Assembly: GCA_003389325.1 (NCBI GenBank)
Contig: QQVE01000028.1
Span: forward strand, 38,189 to 102,188
DNA: 64,000 bases
Direction of reading: 5' to 3'
Origin: Planctomycetota bacterium
Lineage (GTDB): Bacteria > Planctomycetota > Planctomycetia > Pirellulales > PALSA-1355
Shown: in pieces, positions 51,972 to 61,609 of the stretch
How positions within the stretch are numbered: position 1 is the stretch's first letter
Layout of the letters: the number at the start of each line of letters is the position of its first letter
Program-made: the position numbers and the translations under genes
Notes under the pieces: model-generated
Told to the model about the DNA's origin: nothing
The model's database searches: none
What the model saw: only the letters and a program-made list of their open reading frames with translations

Positions 51972-53566
51972 TTCAGAGTCCATTCGGTGCCGCCGGGGCG
52001 ATCTTCCAGTACGACGCCCGCCTCGCCCAGCACGTCGCGAATGCGGTCAGCCGTGGCAAAGTCCTTCGTTTTCCGCGCATTGGCCCGCAGCTCGATCACC
52101 AGTTCCATCAGCTTGCCGACCAGCTCGCTGTCGCCGCCGGCCTGCGGTCCGGCCGGCGCGGCGCGAAACAGCCCCAGCGTGGCGGCCAGCTCGCGCAGGG
52201 TGGTCGCTGCCTGGCGCAGCACAGCCAACTGCGCGTCGGTCGGTTTCTTGGCTTCCAGCTTTTGGTCGTCCGCGTACTTGTTGGCCGTGCGCACCAGCTC
52301 GAACAGGTCGGCCACGGCGCCGCCGGTGTTGAAGTCGTCGTCCATGCTCTCCAGAAACCGCTTTCGCAGTTCGGCCACCTGCACCAGCGTCGGCTCGTCG
52401 CCGGGGTCGAAGTCGCCGGCCGCGCGATGGGTCGGATAGTCGACCTCGTAGAAGCTCGCGCCGGTGATCCGTTCGTACCGCTTGAAGAAGCGGTAGAACT
52501 GCTCGAGCCCCGTGTGCACTTCCTCGATGCGGCCTTCGCTGAAGTCGATCGGCCGGCGGTAGTGGGTCGACAGCAGGAAGAAGCGAATCGTCTCGGGCGC
52601 GTGCCGCGTGAGCAACTCGCTGAAGGCCGAGGCGCCTTTCGACTTGCCCATCTTGCCGGCTTCCTGGGCCTGCTGATCGCCCGGCTGCGCTTCGCGGGTG
52701 GCGCGGCCGCCGATCTTGCCCACCTCGTTCGAGGCCTGCATCAGGCCGTTGTGCATCCAGTACTTGGCCTGCGGCTTGCCGTGGCAGCACTCGCTTTGGG
52801 CGATCTCGTTTTCGTGGTGCGGAAACACCAGGTCGAGCCCGCCGCCGTGAATGTCGAACGTTTCGCCCAGGATGGCGTGGCTCATGGCCGAGCATTCGAT
52901 GTGCCAGCCGGGTCGCCCCTTGCCCCAGGGGCTATCCCAGGAGGGCTCGCCCGGCTTGGCGCTCTTCCACAGCGCGAAGTCGATCGCCGAACGTTTGCGC
53001 TCGGCCATGCCGCCGCCTTCGCCCTGCATGCTGGCCACGTCGCGGTTGCTGAGCTTCCCGTACTCGCGATCCTTCTCGACGTCGAAATACACGTCGCCGT
53101 CCGACTCGTAGGCAAAGTCCTTGGCCACCAGCTTTTCGATAAACTTGATGATGTCGCCCATGCACTGCGTGGCCCGGGGAAAGTGGTCGATCGTATCGAC
53201 GCCCATCGCTTCCAGGTTGTGCATGTAGTCGGCCGTCATCTCCTCGGCCAAGGCGGGCATGCTGATGCCGCGCTTTTTCGACTCGGCGATCAACTTGTCG
53301 TCGACGTCGGTCACGTTCACCACGAAGGTGACCTGGTAGCCGCTATAGGCCAGATAGCGCTTGATCGCGTCGAAGATTACCGGACCGACCATGTGGCCGA
53401 TGTGGCTCGGCTTGTAGACCGTGGGCCCGCAAAGGTACATGCCGACCTGGCCGGGCTTGACCGGCTCGAACGGCTCCTTGGTCTTGGACAGCGTGTTGTA
53501 GACTCGCAAAGACATCCCAGGTTGGCTCACGTTGGCGACGATCGGGTTTTCCTTGGTCTTGAGCAT
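51968..53566 (-). CDS. cysS: Cysteinyl-tRNA synthetase
   Basis: Charges tRNA-Cys. The 532-residue class I synthetase has CGPTVYKPSHIGHMVG (HIGH), the zinc region with WHIECSAMSHAILG, HHENEIAQSEC, and KMGKSKGASAF as KMSKS. It is somewhat longer than the E. coli enzyme at both ends. The ATG at 53566 has AAAGGA before it; M18 (MSLRVYNTL) would match the usual start. First of cysS-ruvC-ruvA-ruvB. Confidence 0.95.
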   Translation of the reverse strand: MLKTKENPIVANVSQPGMSLRVYNTLSKTKEPFEPVKPGQVGMYLCGPTVYKPSHIGHMVGPVIFDAIKRYLAYSGYQVTFVVNVTDVDDKLIAESKKRGISMPALAEEMTADYMHNLEAMGVDTIDHFPRATQCMGDIIKFIEKLVAKDFAYESDGDVYFDVEKDREYGKLSNRDVASMQGEGGGMAERKRSAIDFALWKSAKPGEPSWDSPWGKGRPGWHIECSAMSHAILGETFDIHGGGLDLVFPHHENEIAQSECCHGKPQAKYWMHNGLMQASNEVGKIGGRATREAQPGDQQAQEAGKMGKSKGASAFSELLTRHAPETIRFFLLSTHYRRPIDFSEGRIEEVHTGLEQFYRFFKRYERITGASFYEVDYPTHRAAGDFDPGDEPTLVQVAELRKRFLESMDDDFNTGGAVADLFELVRTANKYADDQKLEAKKPTDAQLAVLRQAATTLRELAATLGLFRAAPAGPQAGGDSELVGKLMELVIELRANARKTKDFATADRIRDVLGEAGVVLEDRPGGTEWTLK

Positions 53567-53687
53567 CTCAATCCTTTGAGAACAAAGTGCCGTTGGCTGT
53601 TTCGCATGGCGGCGCGTCGCGGCGATTCTCGTGCCGGTGCGGCTCGTCGGTCCGTCTATCTTGTCGATCCGTCCGTGTGGCGATCCG

Positions 53688-54305
53688 TCAGTGTTCGTCG
53701 GCTTCCAGCAGCACCACGCACTGGGCCATGATGGCTTCGTGCTGGCCGACCGGGCCGAGCGATTCGCCGGTCTTGGCCTTTACGCCCACGCACTCGATCG
53801 GCACGCTGAGCAGGCTGGCGATCCGCTGGCAAATTCGGTGCTTGTAGGGCGACAACTTCGGTTGCTCGGCAAACACGATGCAGTCGACGTTCACGACGCG
53901 AAAGCCCTTCTCGCAGACCTGGCGCCAGGCGGCCGACAACATCTCGGCCGAGTCGCGCCCGCGGTTGGCCGGATCGGTGTCGGGAAACATCTCGCCGATG
54001 TCGCCCAGCGCCGCGGCTCCCAGCACCGCATCGGTCACGGCGTGCAGCAGCACGTCGGCGTCGCTATGGCCGACGGCGCGCGTTTGGGAAGGAACGTCGA
54101 TCCCCCCCAGCCGCAAGGGCCCGCCCGGCTCCAGCCGGTGAGTATCGTGCCCGATGCCGATGCGTTGACCTGCCGTGACTCCGTCTCCTACCTCGTGGAG
54201 GACAACCGGTCCTGCGTCCCCATCTTGGCGCGGGATTATAACCCAGGGGCATTCCACGGACAACGCGAGCACCGCTGGCAGCCGCGCGGCGCTCTCGCCC
54301 GGCAT
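53688..54305 (-). CDS. ispF: 2-C-methyl-D-erythritol 2,4-cyclodiphosphate synthase
   Basis: Forms MEcPP in the MEP isoprenoid pathway. The family core begins at [11 protein letters not shown] (zinc ligands Asp and His) and includes [33 protein letters not shown] and the C-terminal [25 protein letters not shown]. The N-terminal 46 residues before the core are not family sequence, and no ATG lies closer, so the true start may be a GTG nearer the core. It sits 121 bases after the cysS start region and is divergent from the ABC genes. Confidence 0.9.
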   Translation of the reverse strand: MPGESAARLPAVLALSVECPWVIIPRQDGDAGPVVLHEVGDGVTAGQRIGIGHDTHRLEPGGPLRLGGIDVPSQTRAVGHSDADVLLHAVTDAVLGAAALGDIGEMFPDTDPANRGRDSAEMLSAAWRQVCEKGFRVVNVDCIVFAEQPKLSPYKHRICQRIASLLSVPIECVGVKAKTGESLGPVGQHEAIMAQCVVLLEADEH

Positions 54306-54337
54306 ACGGGATGCTTTCCCGACGTCGGGGCACTTCC

Positions 54338-54343
54338 TATAAT
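54338..54343 (+). promoter_or_regulatory. TATAAT box before the ABC exporter genes
   Basis: A perfect -10 hexamer with a poor -35 (TTTCCC at 54315). It lies only 11 bases before the ATG at 54354, so a transcript from it would be leaderless or nearly so. Confidence 0.4.
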
Positions 54344-54353
54344 CCGTTCACCT

Positions 54354-55391
54354 ATGGCCATCATCGAGATCGAAGGGCTGGCGAAGTCCTACCGCATCTA
54401 CCAGAAACAGGAAGGACTCCTGGCGGCGGTGCGGGGCTTGTTCCACCGCTCCTATCGCGACGTTCAAGCCCTGCGCGGCATCGACCTCTCCGTCGAGTCG
54501 GGCGAGTTCGTGGCGTTTCTCGGACCCAACGGCGCGGGCAAGACCACCACGCTCAAGCTGCTCTCCGGCGTCATCACCCCCACCAGCGGCACCGCCCGCG
54601 TGATGGGCCACCTGCCCTGGCGGCGCGAAAACGCCTATCGACGCCGCTTCGCGCTGGTGATGGGCCAGAAGAACCAGCTCTGGTGGGACCTGCCCGCGCA
54701 AGAGTCGTTTCGCCTGCACCAGCAGATCTACTGCATCGAGCCGGCCGAGTTCGACCGCCGCCGCGACGAGCTGGTCGACCTGCTGGGCGTGCAGACCCTG
54801 TTGCGCCAGCCGGTCCGCGAGCTGTCGCTGGGCGAGCGGATGAAAATGGAGCTCATCGCGGCCCTGCTGCACTCGCCCGAGGTGCTGTTCCTCGACGAAC
54901 CGACAATCGGCCTCGACGTCATTGCCCAGCACAACATTCAGTCGTTTCTGCGCCACTATCAGCAGGTGCGCAAGATGACCGTGCTGCTCACGAGCCACTA
55001 CATGAAGGACGTGGCCGCCCTGTGCCGCCGCGTAGTGATCATTGCCCACGGGCGGATCATCTACGACGGCTCGCTCTCGGGCATCGTCGACCGCTTCAGC
55101 GGGCACAAGATCATCACGCTCATCTTCCCCGGCAACACCGTCCCGCACGGGCTGGGCCAATTCGGCGAAGTGCTCGAAGAGCAAGGGCCCAAAGTCAAAC
55201 TGCGGGTCGACCGCGGCGGTATCGCCCAGGCGCTTTCCGCCATTCTCGATCGCCACACGATCGAAGACGTCAGCGTCGAAGACCCGCCGCTGGAAGAAGT
55301 GATTGCCGAGGCCTTTTCGATCGCCGCCGAGGACCTCTCCGACGGAGCGCCCGAAGACGACGTTCCCTCGCCGCTGGCGGGCCAAGGCTAA
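54354..55391 (+). CDS. ABC transporter ATP-binding protein
   Basis: A 345-residue ATPase of the ABC-2 exporter (NatA/DUF990-linked) group. GPNGAGKTT Walker [19 protein letters not shown] signature; [11 protein letters not shown]alker [11 protein letters not shown] switch. The last ~90 residues form the extra regulatory region found in this group. It is followed by two DUF990-like permeases, giving a three-gene exporter. Substrate is unknown. Start chosen as [13 protein letters not shown]; the frame is open upstream over ispF. Confidence 0.93.
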   Translation: MAIIEIEGLAKSYRIYQKQEGLLAAVRGLFHRSYRDVQALRGIDLSVESGEFVAFLGPNGAGKTTTLKLLSGVITPTSGTARVMGHLPWRRENAYRRRFALVMGQKNQLWWDLPAQESFRLHQQIYCIEPAEFDRRRDELVDLLGVQTLLRQPVRELSLGERMKMELIAALLHSPEVLFLDEPTIGLDVIAQHNIQSFLRHYQQVRKMTVLLTSHYMKDVAALCRRVVIIAHGRIIYDGSLSGIVDRFSGHKIITLIFPGNTVPHGLGQFGEVLEEQGPKVKLRVDRGGIAQALSAILDRHTIEDVSVEDPPLEEVIAEAFSIAAEDLSDGAPEDDVPSPLAGQG

Positions 55392-55417
55392 AGAGACCCC
55401 AGGCTAAACAAACACCG

Positions 55418-56293
55418 ATGGCCGACTTCCACTCCAGCATGCACGGCAGCGCGGCGGCCTTGCCCCGCCGCAACCCGCTGCACACCTGGTGGACGATTCT
55501 GCGGATTTCGATCGAAGAGCGGCTGATCTATCGCGGCGACTTCGCGCTGGGCACGCTGATGCGGTTTCTGCCGCTGTTGACGCAAATCTTCCTGTGGGCC
55601 GCCATTTACCAGGCCGTGCACCCCCGCGAGACGATCGCCGGATATTCCTATCACGAGATGGTGGCCTACTACCTGCTCACGCAGATCAGCCGCGCGTTCT
55701 CGAGCATGCCGAACCTGGCGTCGCAAATCGCCCTGCAAATCCGCAACGGCGAAATCAAGAAGTACCTGATCCAGCCGGTCGACCTGATCGGCTTCATGTT
55801 CCTGATGCGGGTGGCCCACAAGCTGGTCTACTACGTCGTGGCTTTCGCGCCATTTGCACTGGTGTTCTTCCTCTGCCGCGACTTCTTCAGCGGCTGGCCC
55901 GACGCGACGACGATGGCCGCTTACCTGGCCTCGCTGGTGATGGCCTTCCTGATCGGCTACTTTCTCGAGGCCACGCTGGGCCTGGTCGGCTTCTGGTTCC
56001 TGGAAGTCAGCTCGCTGTTGTTCATCTACATGCTGTTCACGTTTTTCTTCTCGGGCCACATGTTCCCGCTCGACATGCTCGAGGAACTGGGTGGACCCTG
56101 GGCCACGATCGTGCGGGTGATTCCGCTGCAGTACCTGGCCTATTTCCCGGCCGCGGTCTTTCTGGGGAAGATCCAGGGGGCCGATTTGGCCTGGGGGCTG
56201 GCGATGCAGTTGTTCTGGGTGCTGTTTTTCATCGGGCTGTGCCGGCTGACGTACTATCTCGGCGTCCGACGATACAGCGGGTATGGGGGCTAA
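55418..56293 (+). CDS. ABC-2 type permease (DUF990-like) (1)
   Basis: A 291-residue membrane protein with six helices typical of ABC-2 permeases ([73 protein letters not shown]). [20 protein letters not shown] is the coupling region of this group. First of two unlike permeases that likely form a heterodimer with the preceding ATPase. Starts 26 bases after it. Confidence 0.88.
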   Translation: MADFHSSMHGSAAALPRRNPLHTWWTILRISIEERLIYRGDFALGTLMRFLPLLTQIFLWAAIYQAVHPRETIAGYSYHEMVAYYLLTQISRAFSSMPNLASQIALQIRNGEIKKYLIQPVDLIGFMFLMRVAHKLVYYVVAFAPFALVFFLCRDFFSGWPDATTMAAYLASLVMAFLIGYFLEATLGLVGFWFLEVSSLLFIYMLFTFFFSGHMFPLDMLEELGGPWATIVRVIPLQYLAYFPAAVFLGKIQGADLAWGLAMQLFWVLFFIGLCRLTYYLGVRRYSGYGG

Positions 56294-57176
56294 GCCGCAA
56301 GCGATGATCGATCAGAACCGGCAACACGAGCCCGAAACGGTACCGGCCCCGGCGGTGCACCCGTCGTACCTGCGGGTGTTCATGACCTTCGCGCACAATA
56401 GCCTGGTGCGGGACATGACGTTTCGCTCAAACTTCTTGATCGAGTGCGTGACGTCGCTGTCGTGGATGGGGCTGAACCTGGGTTACTATCTGCTGATCTT
56501 CCGGTTCACCGATTCGATCGGCGAGGAATCCGGCTGGGGCGAATTCCAGTACTTCGTGTTTCTGGCCACGACGCTGTTTGTCAACAGCATCGTGCAGGCC
56601 CTATTCATGCCCAACTGCGAGGAATTCAGCGAGTTGATCCGCACCGGCGGGCTCGACTTCGCGCTGCTCAAGCCGATCGACACGCAGTTTCTGGTCTCGC
56701 TGCACAAGATCAACTGGTCGGCGCTGGCCAACTTCTTCTTCGCCCTGGGGCTGTTGGGCTACTCGGTGGTGCGGCTGCCCGAGCTGCCCGGCGTGGCCCA
56801 GGTGCTGCTTTATCCGGGGTACGTGGCCTGCGGCGTGGCGATCATGTACAGCCTGATGATTACGCTGGCGGCCACCAGCGTATGGCTGGGGCGCAACCAA
56901 TCGCTGTACAACTTCTGGTTCTACATCACGAACTTTTCGCGCTACCCGATGGAGATCTATCGCGGCCCGATCGGCGGTCCCTTGCAATGGGTGTTCACGT
57001 TCATCGTGCCGGTGCTGATCGTGGTGAACGTGCCGGCCCGGCTGATGGCCAAGCCCCTGGAAGCCCAAAGCTGGCCGCTGGCGGTGTTCGGCCTCGCGGC
57101 CGCCGCCGGTTCGCTCTGGTTCTCGCGGTGGATCTTCACCACCGCCATGGGCAGCTACCGCAGCGCGAGTAGCTAG
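56283..57176 (+). CDS. ABC-2 type permease (DUF990-like) (2)
   Basis: A 297-residue paralogue of the previous permease, overlapping it by 11 bases. Six helices; coupling segment [38 protein letters not shown] near the C-terminal helices, a pattern I associate with the DUF990 group. Heterodimer with the first permease is inferred from the overlap. Confidence 0.88.
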   Translation: MGAKPQAMIDQNRQHEPETVPAPAVHPSYLRVFMTFAHNSLVRDMTFRSNFLIECVTSLSWMGLNLGYYLLIFRFTDSIGEESGWGEFQYFVFLATTLFVNSIVQALFMPNCEEFSELIRTGGLDFALLKPIDTQFLVSLHKINWSALANFFFALGLLGYSVVRLPELPGVAQVLLYPGYVACGVAIMYSLMITLAATSVWLGRNQSLYNFWFYITNFSRYPMEIYRGPIGGPLQWVFTFIVPVLIVVNVPARLMAKPLEAQSWPLAVFGLAAAAGSLWFSRWIFTTAMGSYRSASS

Positions 57177-57202
57177 TCGCTACCTGGGCGCCTACGAAGA
57201 GA

Positions 57203-57397
57203 GAAACGCAAAGACGCTAAGAAGCAAAGGCGCAAAGAAAATAGGAACGAGAGTTAGCAATGACTCTCTCTTCGTTGCGATTCCTTCCTCGTCTTCTTTG
57301 CGCCTTTGCCCCTTGGCGTCTTTGCGTTTCCTTCCCCCGTCTTCTCTTTCCTACTCCGCGTCTTTGCGGCTTGGCGTCTTTGCGTTTCCTTCCCCCG
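57203..57397. repeat. Inverted and direct repeat unit beside msrB
   Basis: A left arm (57203-57240, GAAACGCAAAGACGCTAAG...) is largely complementary to 57294-57330. A 28-base piece of the right arm (57312-57339) is repeated exactly at 57370-57397. The last copy runs into the msrB coding end. Confidence 0.75.
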
Positions 57398-57974
57398 ATC
57401 CTTCCTCCGGCTCAAAATCCAGCGACGCCGAGTTCATGCAAAACCGCACGCCGGTCGGCTGGGGGCCGTCGTCGAAGACGTGGCCCAGGTGCGCTCCGCA
57501 CTTCTTGCACATCACCTCGGTGCGGACCATGCCCCAGGAGCGGTCTGCTTCGGTGTGCAGGTTGTCGGGCTGGTCGGCCGCGTAGAAGCTGGGCCAGCCG
57601 CAGCCCGAGTCGTACTTGGTCGCTGAGGTGAACAGCTCGGCCCCGCAGCAGACGCACTTGTACTTGCCCGGCTCCTTGTGGTTCCAGTACTTGCCCGTGT
57701 AGGGCCGTTCGGTCCCTTTTTGGCGCGTGACTTTGAATTGCTCGGGCGTGAGCTCGGCCTGCCATTGTTCCTCGGTTTTGTTGATGTCGGGCACAAAATC
57801 CTCCTCGCTATGGGTCGTCGCCTCGGGCGTCATGGCTTCGGCCGGGGCATGGGACCCTGCTTGCAGCCACTGCCAGCCGGCCGCGGTCACCAGAACCAGT
57901 CCCGCGGCCATCCCAATGGGTGCCCATCGCCGGGCGGAAACGCTCGTCGTTGTGTCTTCGGCCTGTGGGGGCAT
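57351..57974 (-). CDS. msrB: Peptide-methionine (R)-S-oxide reductase, membrane-anchored
   Basis: Repairs oxidised methionine (R form) in proteins. The 207-residue protein has one N-terminal membrane helix ([18 protein letters not shown]), so it acts in the periplasm. MsrB domain from ~65: two zinc CxxC pairs (CVCCG, CKKCG), GCGWPSF, and catalytic Cys in [13 protein letters not shown]. The final dozen residues ([12 protein letters not shown]) are encoded by the genomic repeat, a read-through tail outside the family. Confidence 0.94.
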   Translation of the reverse strand: MPPQAEDTTTSVSARRWAPIGMAAGLVLVTAAGWQWLQAGSHAPAEAMTPEATTHSEEDFVPDINKTEEQWQAELTPEQFKVTRQKGTERPYTGKYWNHKEPGKYKCVCCGAELFTSATKYDSGCGWPSFYAADQPDNLHTEADRSWGMVRTEVMCKKCGAHLGHVFDDGPQPTGVRFCMNSASLDFEPEEGSGEGNAKTPSRKDAE

Positions 57975-58297
57975 CGTGCCAATCCGCTCCTGCTAAGAAT
58001 TGTCTGCCAAGAATCAAGGCCGCCGGACGAACCACCCAGCAGTCCGGCAGCGGCGCTGTCCATGGGAATTGTATCGCCTTGGTCCAGATGCGGCTGCGGG
58101 AGTTTTTGGGAGGGTCCCCGCCAGCTGGCAGCCGGGCGAAAACGAAAAAACCCCGCGCGCGAAGCGAAAAACTTGCACGCGCCTGGGGGGCGGGTATCTT
58201 GTTTGTTGTTCTCTTTTGCTCGCTGGCCGCCCGGCGGTGTGGCCGGTCTTGTCTCAGCGTGCCGCAAGTCCATCAAGAAAGTTTGGGGGAGGTTTCT
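57975..58297. other. Divergent control region between msrB and the secreted-protein gene
   Basis: Some 320 bases with no supported gene. A GGGGGAGG ribosome site lies at its right end. I see no clear promoter pair. Confidence 0.4.
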
Positions 58298-58957
58298 ATG
58301 AGGAATCTTGTTCTGTCTGTGGCCGCGCTCGCGGCCGGCACTCTTGGCGCAACGTCGGTCTTGGCCGAAGACCTCGAGATTCTCGATCCGCAGATCGCCA
58401 TGGCGTTTGCTCAAGTCCTGACCGAAGAGGCCGAAGGGGACGAAAAGGCGCCGGTCAAGATCGAAGGCGACATCGAAGCCGCGACCGGCGTGCACCGCGA
58501 AAACATCGGGCTGATTCTGGTGCCGCAAAAGGATCTCAAGCCGGAAGAGATCCCCGAGGCAGTCAACGCCGATCCGGGCGCTCCGATGGCCCACCTGTTC
58601 ATGTCCTACGGCTTCGCGCCTGTCGTCGACGGCGAGCCGCTCGACAAGTCGAAGATGAAGACGCTCACCATGACCGGCCAGGACGGCACCGAGCAGAAGG
58701 TCAGCTACCTGGCCCTGACGGCCCGCCACACCGACGACGACGTCTGGCACCTGTACGGCTACGGCACCGATGAGAAGCCCGTGCTAGACGTGCAGATCGG
58801 CGAAGGCATCGGCCCGGGCACCATGCCGCTGGCGCTGGAAGTCAAGGACGTCGAAGAAGACACCGGCACGGCCTACGTGACGATCTACGACCGCTTCCAG
58901 ACCGCCTTCAAGGTCAACTACAAGGCCGACGAAGACTCGGAAGAGGCCGGCAACTAA
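58298..58957 (+). CDS. Secreted protein of unknown function
   Basis: A 219-residue exported protein (signal peptide ending TSVLAED), acidic overall. No known motif. It reads as a soluble periplasmic beta-rich protein with segments MAHLFMSYGFAPVV, VSYLALTARHTDDDVWHLYGYG. Start at 58298 is fixed by the strong GGGGGAGG ribosome site; upstream frame is not coding. A strong terminator follows at 59074, so it is a single-gene unit and may be well expressed. Confidence 0.68.
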   Translation: MRNLVLSVAALAAGTLGATSVLAEDLEILDPQIAMAFAQVLTEEAEGDEKAPVKIEGDIEAATGVHRENIGLILVPQKDLKPEEIPEAVNADPGAPMAHLFMSYGFAPVVDGEPLDKSKMKTLTMTGQDGTEQKVSYLALTARHTDDDVWHLYGYGTDEKPVLDVQIGEGIGPGTMPLALEVKDVEEDTGTAYVTIYDRFQTAFKVNYKADEDSEEAGN

Positions 58958-59073
58958 CCGCCTGTTGAAGGTTTCGACAGGCTGCGTGATTCGATGGATG
59001 CGATCGGCACTGCTGAGCCGCTCCTGACAACGGCGTCGCCGCCGATGGCGACGCAACCAGACGCAGGCACGCC

Positions 59074-59109
59074 ACGGCGGCCCGGGGAGAATGCACCTCG
59101 GGCCGCCGT
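59074..59109 (+). terminator. Intrinsic terminator
   Basis: An 11-base perfect stem (ACGGCGGCCCG with CGGGCCGCCGT) and 14-base loop followed at once by TTTTCTTT. Ends the transcript of the secreted-protein gene. Confidence 0.8.
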
Positions 59110-59252
59110 TTTTCTTTGAGCCCAGGAAAAGCGGCATCCAGGGCAGGGGGCCGCCGCGAAGCACATCGATGTTAGAATGGACAGCGGAGCGTCGCAGCCC
59201 AGCGTCGACGGCTCAACATCGCACCTATCCCCCTGGAATCGAGGCAGGCCCC

Positions 59253-60629
59253 ATGGCCCGCGGCATTCGCCCGCACGAACGGACGACGCGCCCGGCCCGG
59301 CAATGGAGCACGGCGGGCTTGCTGGTCGTCCTGTCGCTGTGCCTGGCCACCGCCGCATTCGCCCAACGGCCGGGCAAGCGCCGCGCGGTTCCGCCCGGCC
59401 CGGCGGAGGTTCCCCCGGCCAAACGTCAACCGGCCGAGCCGTCCGACTATGGCTCGCGGCACTTCCTCATCCACACCGACCTGCCCGCGGCCGAGGCCCG
59501 CGATCTACTCAAGCAATTGGAAACGATGCTCTCGCTGGTCGCCTCGTACTGGGGGCAGCCGCTCAAGGGCCAGATCGAGTGCTACATCGTCCGCGACCTG
59601 AACGTCTGGGGCGAAGACGCCTTGCCGGCGGAAGCTCGGGCCAAGATCGCCGCCAAGGCCGGCATCACCACCACCGAAACCCTCAATCGCGGCCGCCGGT
59701 TCATCTCCGGCAAGTCCGTGGTCTATGCCATCGCCGACGGCGGCACGCCGCAGCACGAGGCCGTGCACGCCTATTGCGGTCAGACGTTCGGCAACGTCGG
59801 TCCCTTGTGGTACTCCGAAGGCATGGCCGAGCTAGGCCAGTGCTGGCGCCGCGACGAACAGGGCGTGTTCTGCAAGCAGCACGTGCTGGACTACCTGCGC
59901 AGCCAGCGGCCCAAGGGCATTCGACAGATCGTTTCCGAAGACGGCGTCGCGCGGCGGCGCGGCCAACCGGCGGCCCGCACCGGCGACTCGTGGCAGAGCT
60001 ACGCCTGGCGCTGGGCCCTGTGCCATCTGCTGGCGAACAATCCCAACTACTCCGTACGGTTTCGCTCCTTGGGGCTGGGATACCTGAGCGGATCGCGGCT
60101 GCGCTTTGCCGAAGCCTTTGGGCCCATGCTCGACGAGATCGATTTCGAGTACCGCTTCTTTCTCGCGAATATCGAAAAGGGCTTTCGCGTCGATCTGGCG
60201 CGCTGGGACTGGGACGCTCGGTTTCGCGAGCCCGACAGCACCGTACGCTCGCGGATCATGGCCCAGCGCGGCTGGCAGCCTTCGAGCGTGCGGGTCGAGC
60301 AGGGCCAGCGCTACGCATTCCAGACGGGCGGCCGGTGGAAGCTTGATGCCGACGGACCGGCGGTGTCGGCCGACGGAGCCGCCGACGGACGCGGCGAGCT
60401 GCAAGGCGTGATCTTTCGCGACTACACGCTGGGCAAGCCGTTTCGCTTGGGCGCAAGTGGAACCTGGACGGCACCGGCCGACGGCGAGCTATATTTGCGA
60501 TGCGGCGAGGCTTGGAGCGAGATTGCCGATAACACGGGCTTTGTGAGCGTGAAGATCAAGAAAGCGGCCCCCGGGCCGACTGACGAGACGACGCCCACTC
60601 CCGCCCCGGCGGCAGCCAGTGTAAACTAG
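59253..60629 (+). CDS. Secreted putative zinc metallopeptidase (HExxH, DUF1570-like)
   Basis: A 458-residue protein with a signal peptide (LLVVLSLCLATAAFAQ). Residues ~90-330 resemble the gluzincin-like planctomycete DUF1570 family: the zinc motif HEAVH in GGTPQHEAVHAYCGQ and the downstream Glu in WYSEGMAELG. The last ~120 residues (VRVEQGQRYAFQTGGRW...YLRCGEAWSEIADNTG) look like a PA-IL/LecA-type beta-sandwich often attached to such proteins. Peptidase activity is inferred from the motif. Start at 59253 chosen at the signal peptide. Confidence 0.75.
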   Translation: MARGIRPHERTTRPARQWSTAGLLVVLSLCLATAAFAQRPGKRRAVPPGPAEVPPAKRQPAEPSDYGSRHFLIHTDLPAAEARDLLKQLETMLSLVASYWGQPLKGQIECYIVRDLNVWGEDALPAEARAKIAAKAGITTTETLNRGRRFISGKSVVYAIADGGTPQHEAVHAYCGQTFGNVGPLWYSEGMAELGQCWRRDEQGVFCKQHVLDYLRSQRPKGIRQIVSEDGVARRRGQPAARTGDSWQSYAWRWALCHLLANNPNYSVRFRSLGLGYLSGSRLRFAEAFGPMLDEIDFEYRFFLANIEKGFRVDLARWDWDARFREPDSTVRSRIMAQRGWQPSSVRVEQGQRYAFQTGGRWKLDADGPAVSADGAADGRGELQGVIFRDYTLGKPFRLGASGTWTAPADGELYLRCGEAWSEIADNTGFVSVKIKKAAPGPTDETTPTPAPAAASVN

Positions 60630-60678
60630 TCGCTTCACCCGCCCCACGAACGCCCCGTCACCACGCCCGCGGCGCCCC

Positions 60679-61533
60679 ATGAAGCTCGCTTTTAGCTCCA
60701 ACGCCTACATGCATTTCTCGATCGAAGCCACGATCGAGAAGATCGCCAGCTTGGGCTACACGGGCATCGAAATCCTGGCCGACGTGCCGCATGCCTGGCC
60801 GGCCGGCCTGCTCGAAGAGCGCAAGCAGTCGATCCGCGACGCGCTGGCGAAGCACAAGCTCTCGATCGCCAACGTCAACGCCTTCATGATGAACGCCGTG
60901 GCCGACCCGCGGCAGCCGTACTGGTATCCCGGCTGGACCGATCCCGATCCGCACTATCGGGCCATCCGCCGCGAGCACACCAAGCGGGCCTTGAAGCTGG
61001 CCGCGGAGATCGGCGCCCCCAACATCACCACCGAGCCGGGCGGCCGCCTGGAAGCAGGCTGTTCGTTCGCCGACGCGGCGAAGATCTTCTACGAAGAGCT
61101 GATGCCTTGCGTCGAGTTGGCCGAGCAAACCAAGGTCCGCCTGTTGATCGAGCCCGAGCCGGGCCTGATGATCGAGAAGTTCGACCAGTATCTCGAGTTC
61201 ATCGAGCGCATCGACTCGCCTTGGGTGGGGCTGAACTTCGACGTCGGCCACGCCTACTGCGTCGGCGAAGATCCCCAGCTCTGGGTCGAGCGGATGGCGC
61301 CGCACACGGTGCACTACCACTTCGAGGACATCGCCGACACGCGCGTGCACCGGCACCTGATTCCCGGCCACGGGGCCATCGACTTCGAAGCCACAGTGCG
61401 GGCCATCGCCAAGACCGGCTACGACGGCTGGCTGACCGTCGAACTCTATCCCTACATCGACAACCCGGACGACGCGGCCCGCGAAGCCCATCGCTACATG
61501 ACCGGGCTGCTCGAACGGCTCGGGCTGGGTTAG
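60679..61533 (+). CDS. Sugar phosphate isomerase/epimerase-like TIM barrel
   Basis: A 284-residue xylose-isomerase-like TIM barrel. MKLAFSSNAYMHFSIEATIEKIASLGYTGIEI at the start; likely metal ligands Glu in LLIEPEPG, Asp and His in GLNFDVGHAYCV, His in HYHFEDIAD, and Glu in WLTVELYPY. Substrate unknown. It is followed by a UbiA prenyltransferase and a phosphodiesterase on the same strand, an order that resembles eboE/eboC/eboF-like gene sets. Confidence 0.85.
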   Translation: MKLAFSSNAYMHFSIEATIEKIASLGYTGIEILADVPHAWPAGLLEERKQSIRDALAKHKLSIANVNAFMMNAVADPRQPYWYPGWTDPDPHYRAIRREHTKRALKLAAEIGAPNITTEPGGRLEAGCSFADAAKIFYEELMPCVELAEQTKVRLLIEPEPGLMIEKFDQYLEFIERIDSPWVGLNFDVGHAYCVGEDPQLWVERMAPHTVHYHFEDIADTRVHRHLIPGHGAIDFEATVRAIAKTGYDGWLTVELYPYIDNPDDAAREAHRYMTGLLERLGLG

Positions 61534-61609
61534 ACTGGCACGGCACCTGCCCCCGGCGGTGTGCCGAGTCCCTCGCTTCGAACTCCTGCCACGGAATCCT
61601 GCCCGGCGC

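Noticed and set aside
52262..53731. Long open frame antisense to cysS
   Set aside because: Mirror of a well supported synthetase gene; no ribosome site or family.
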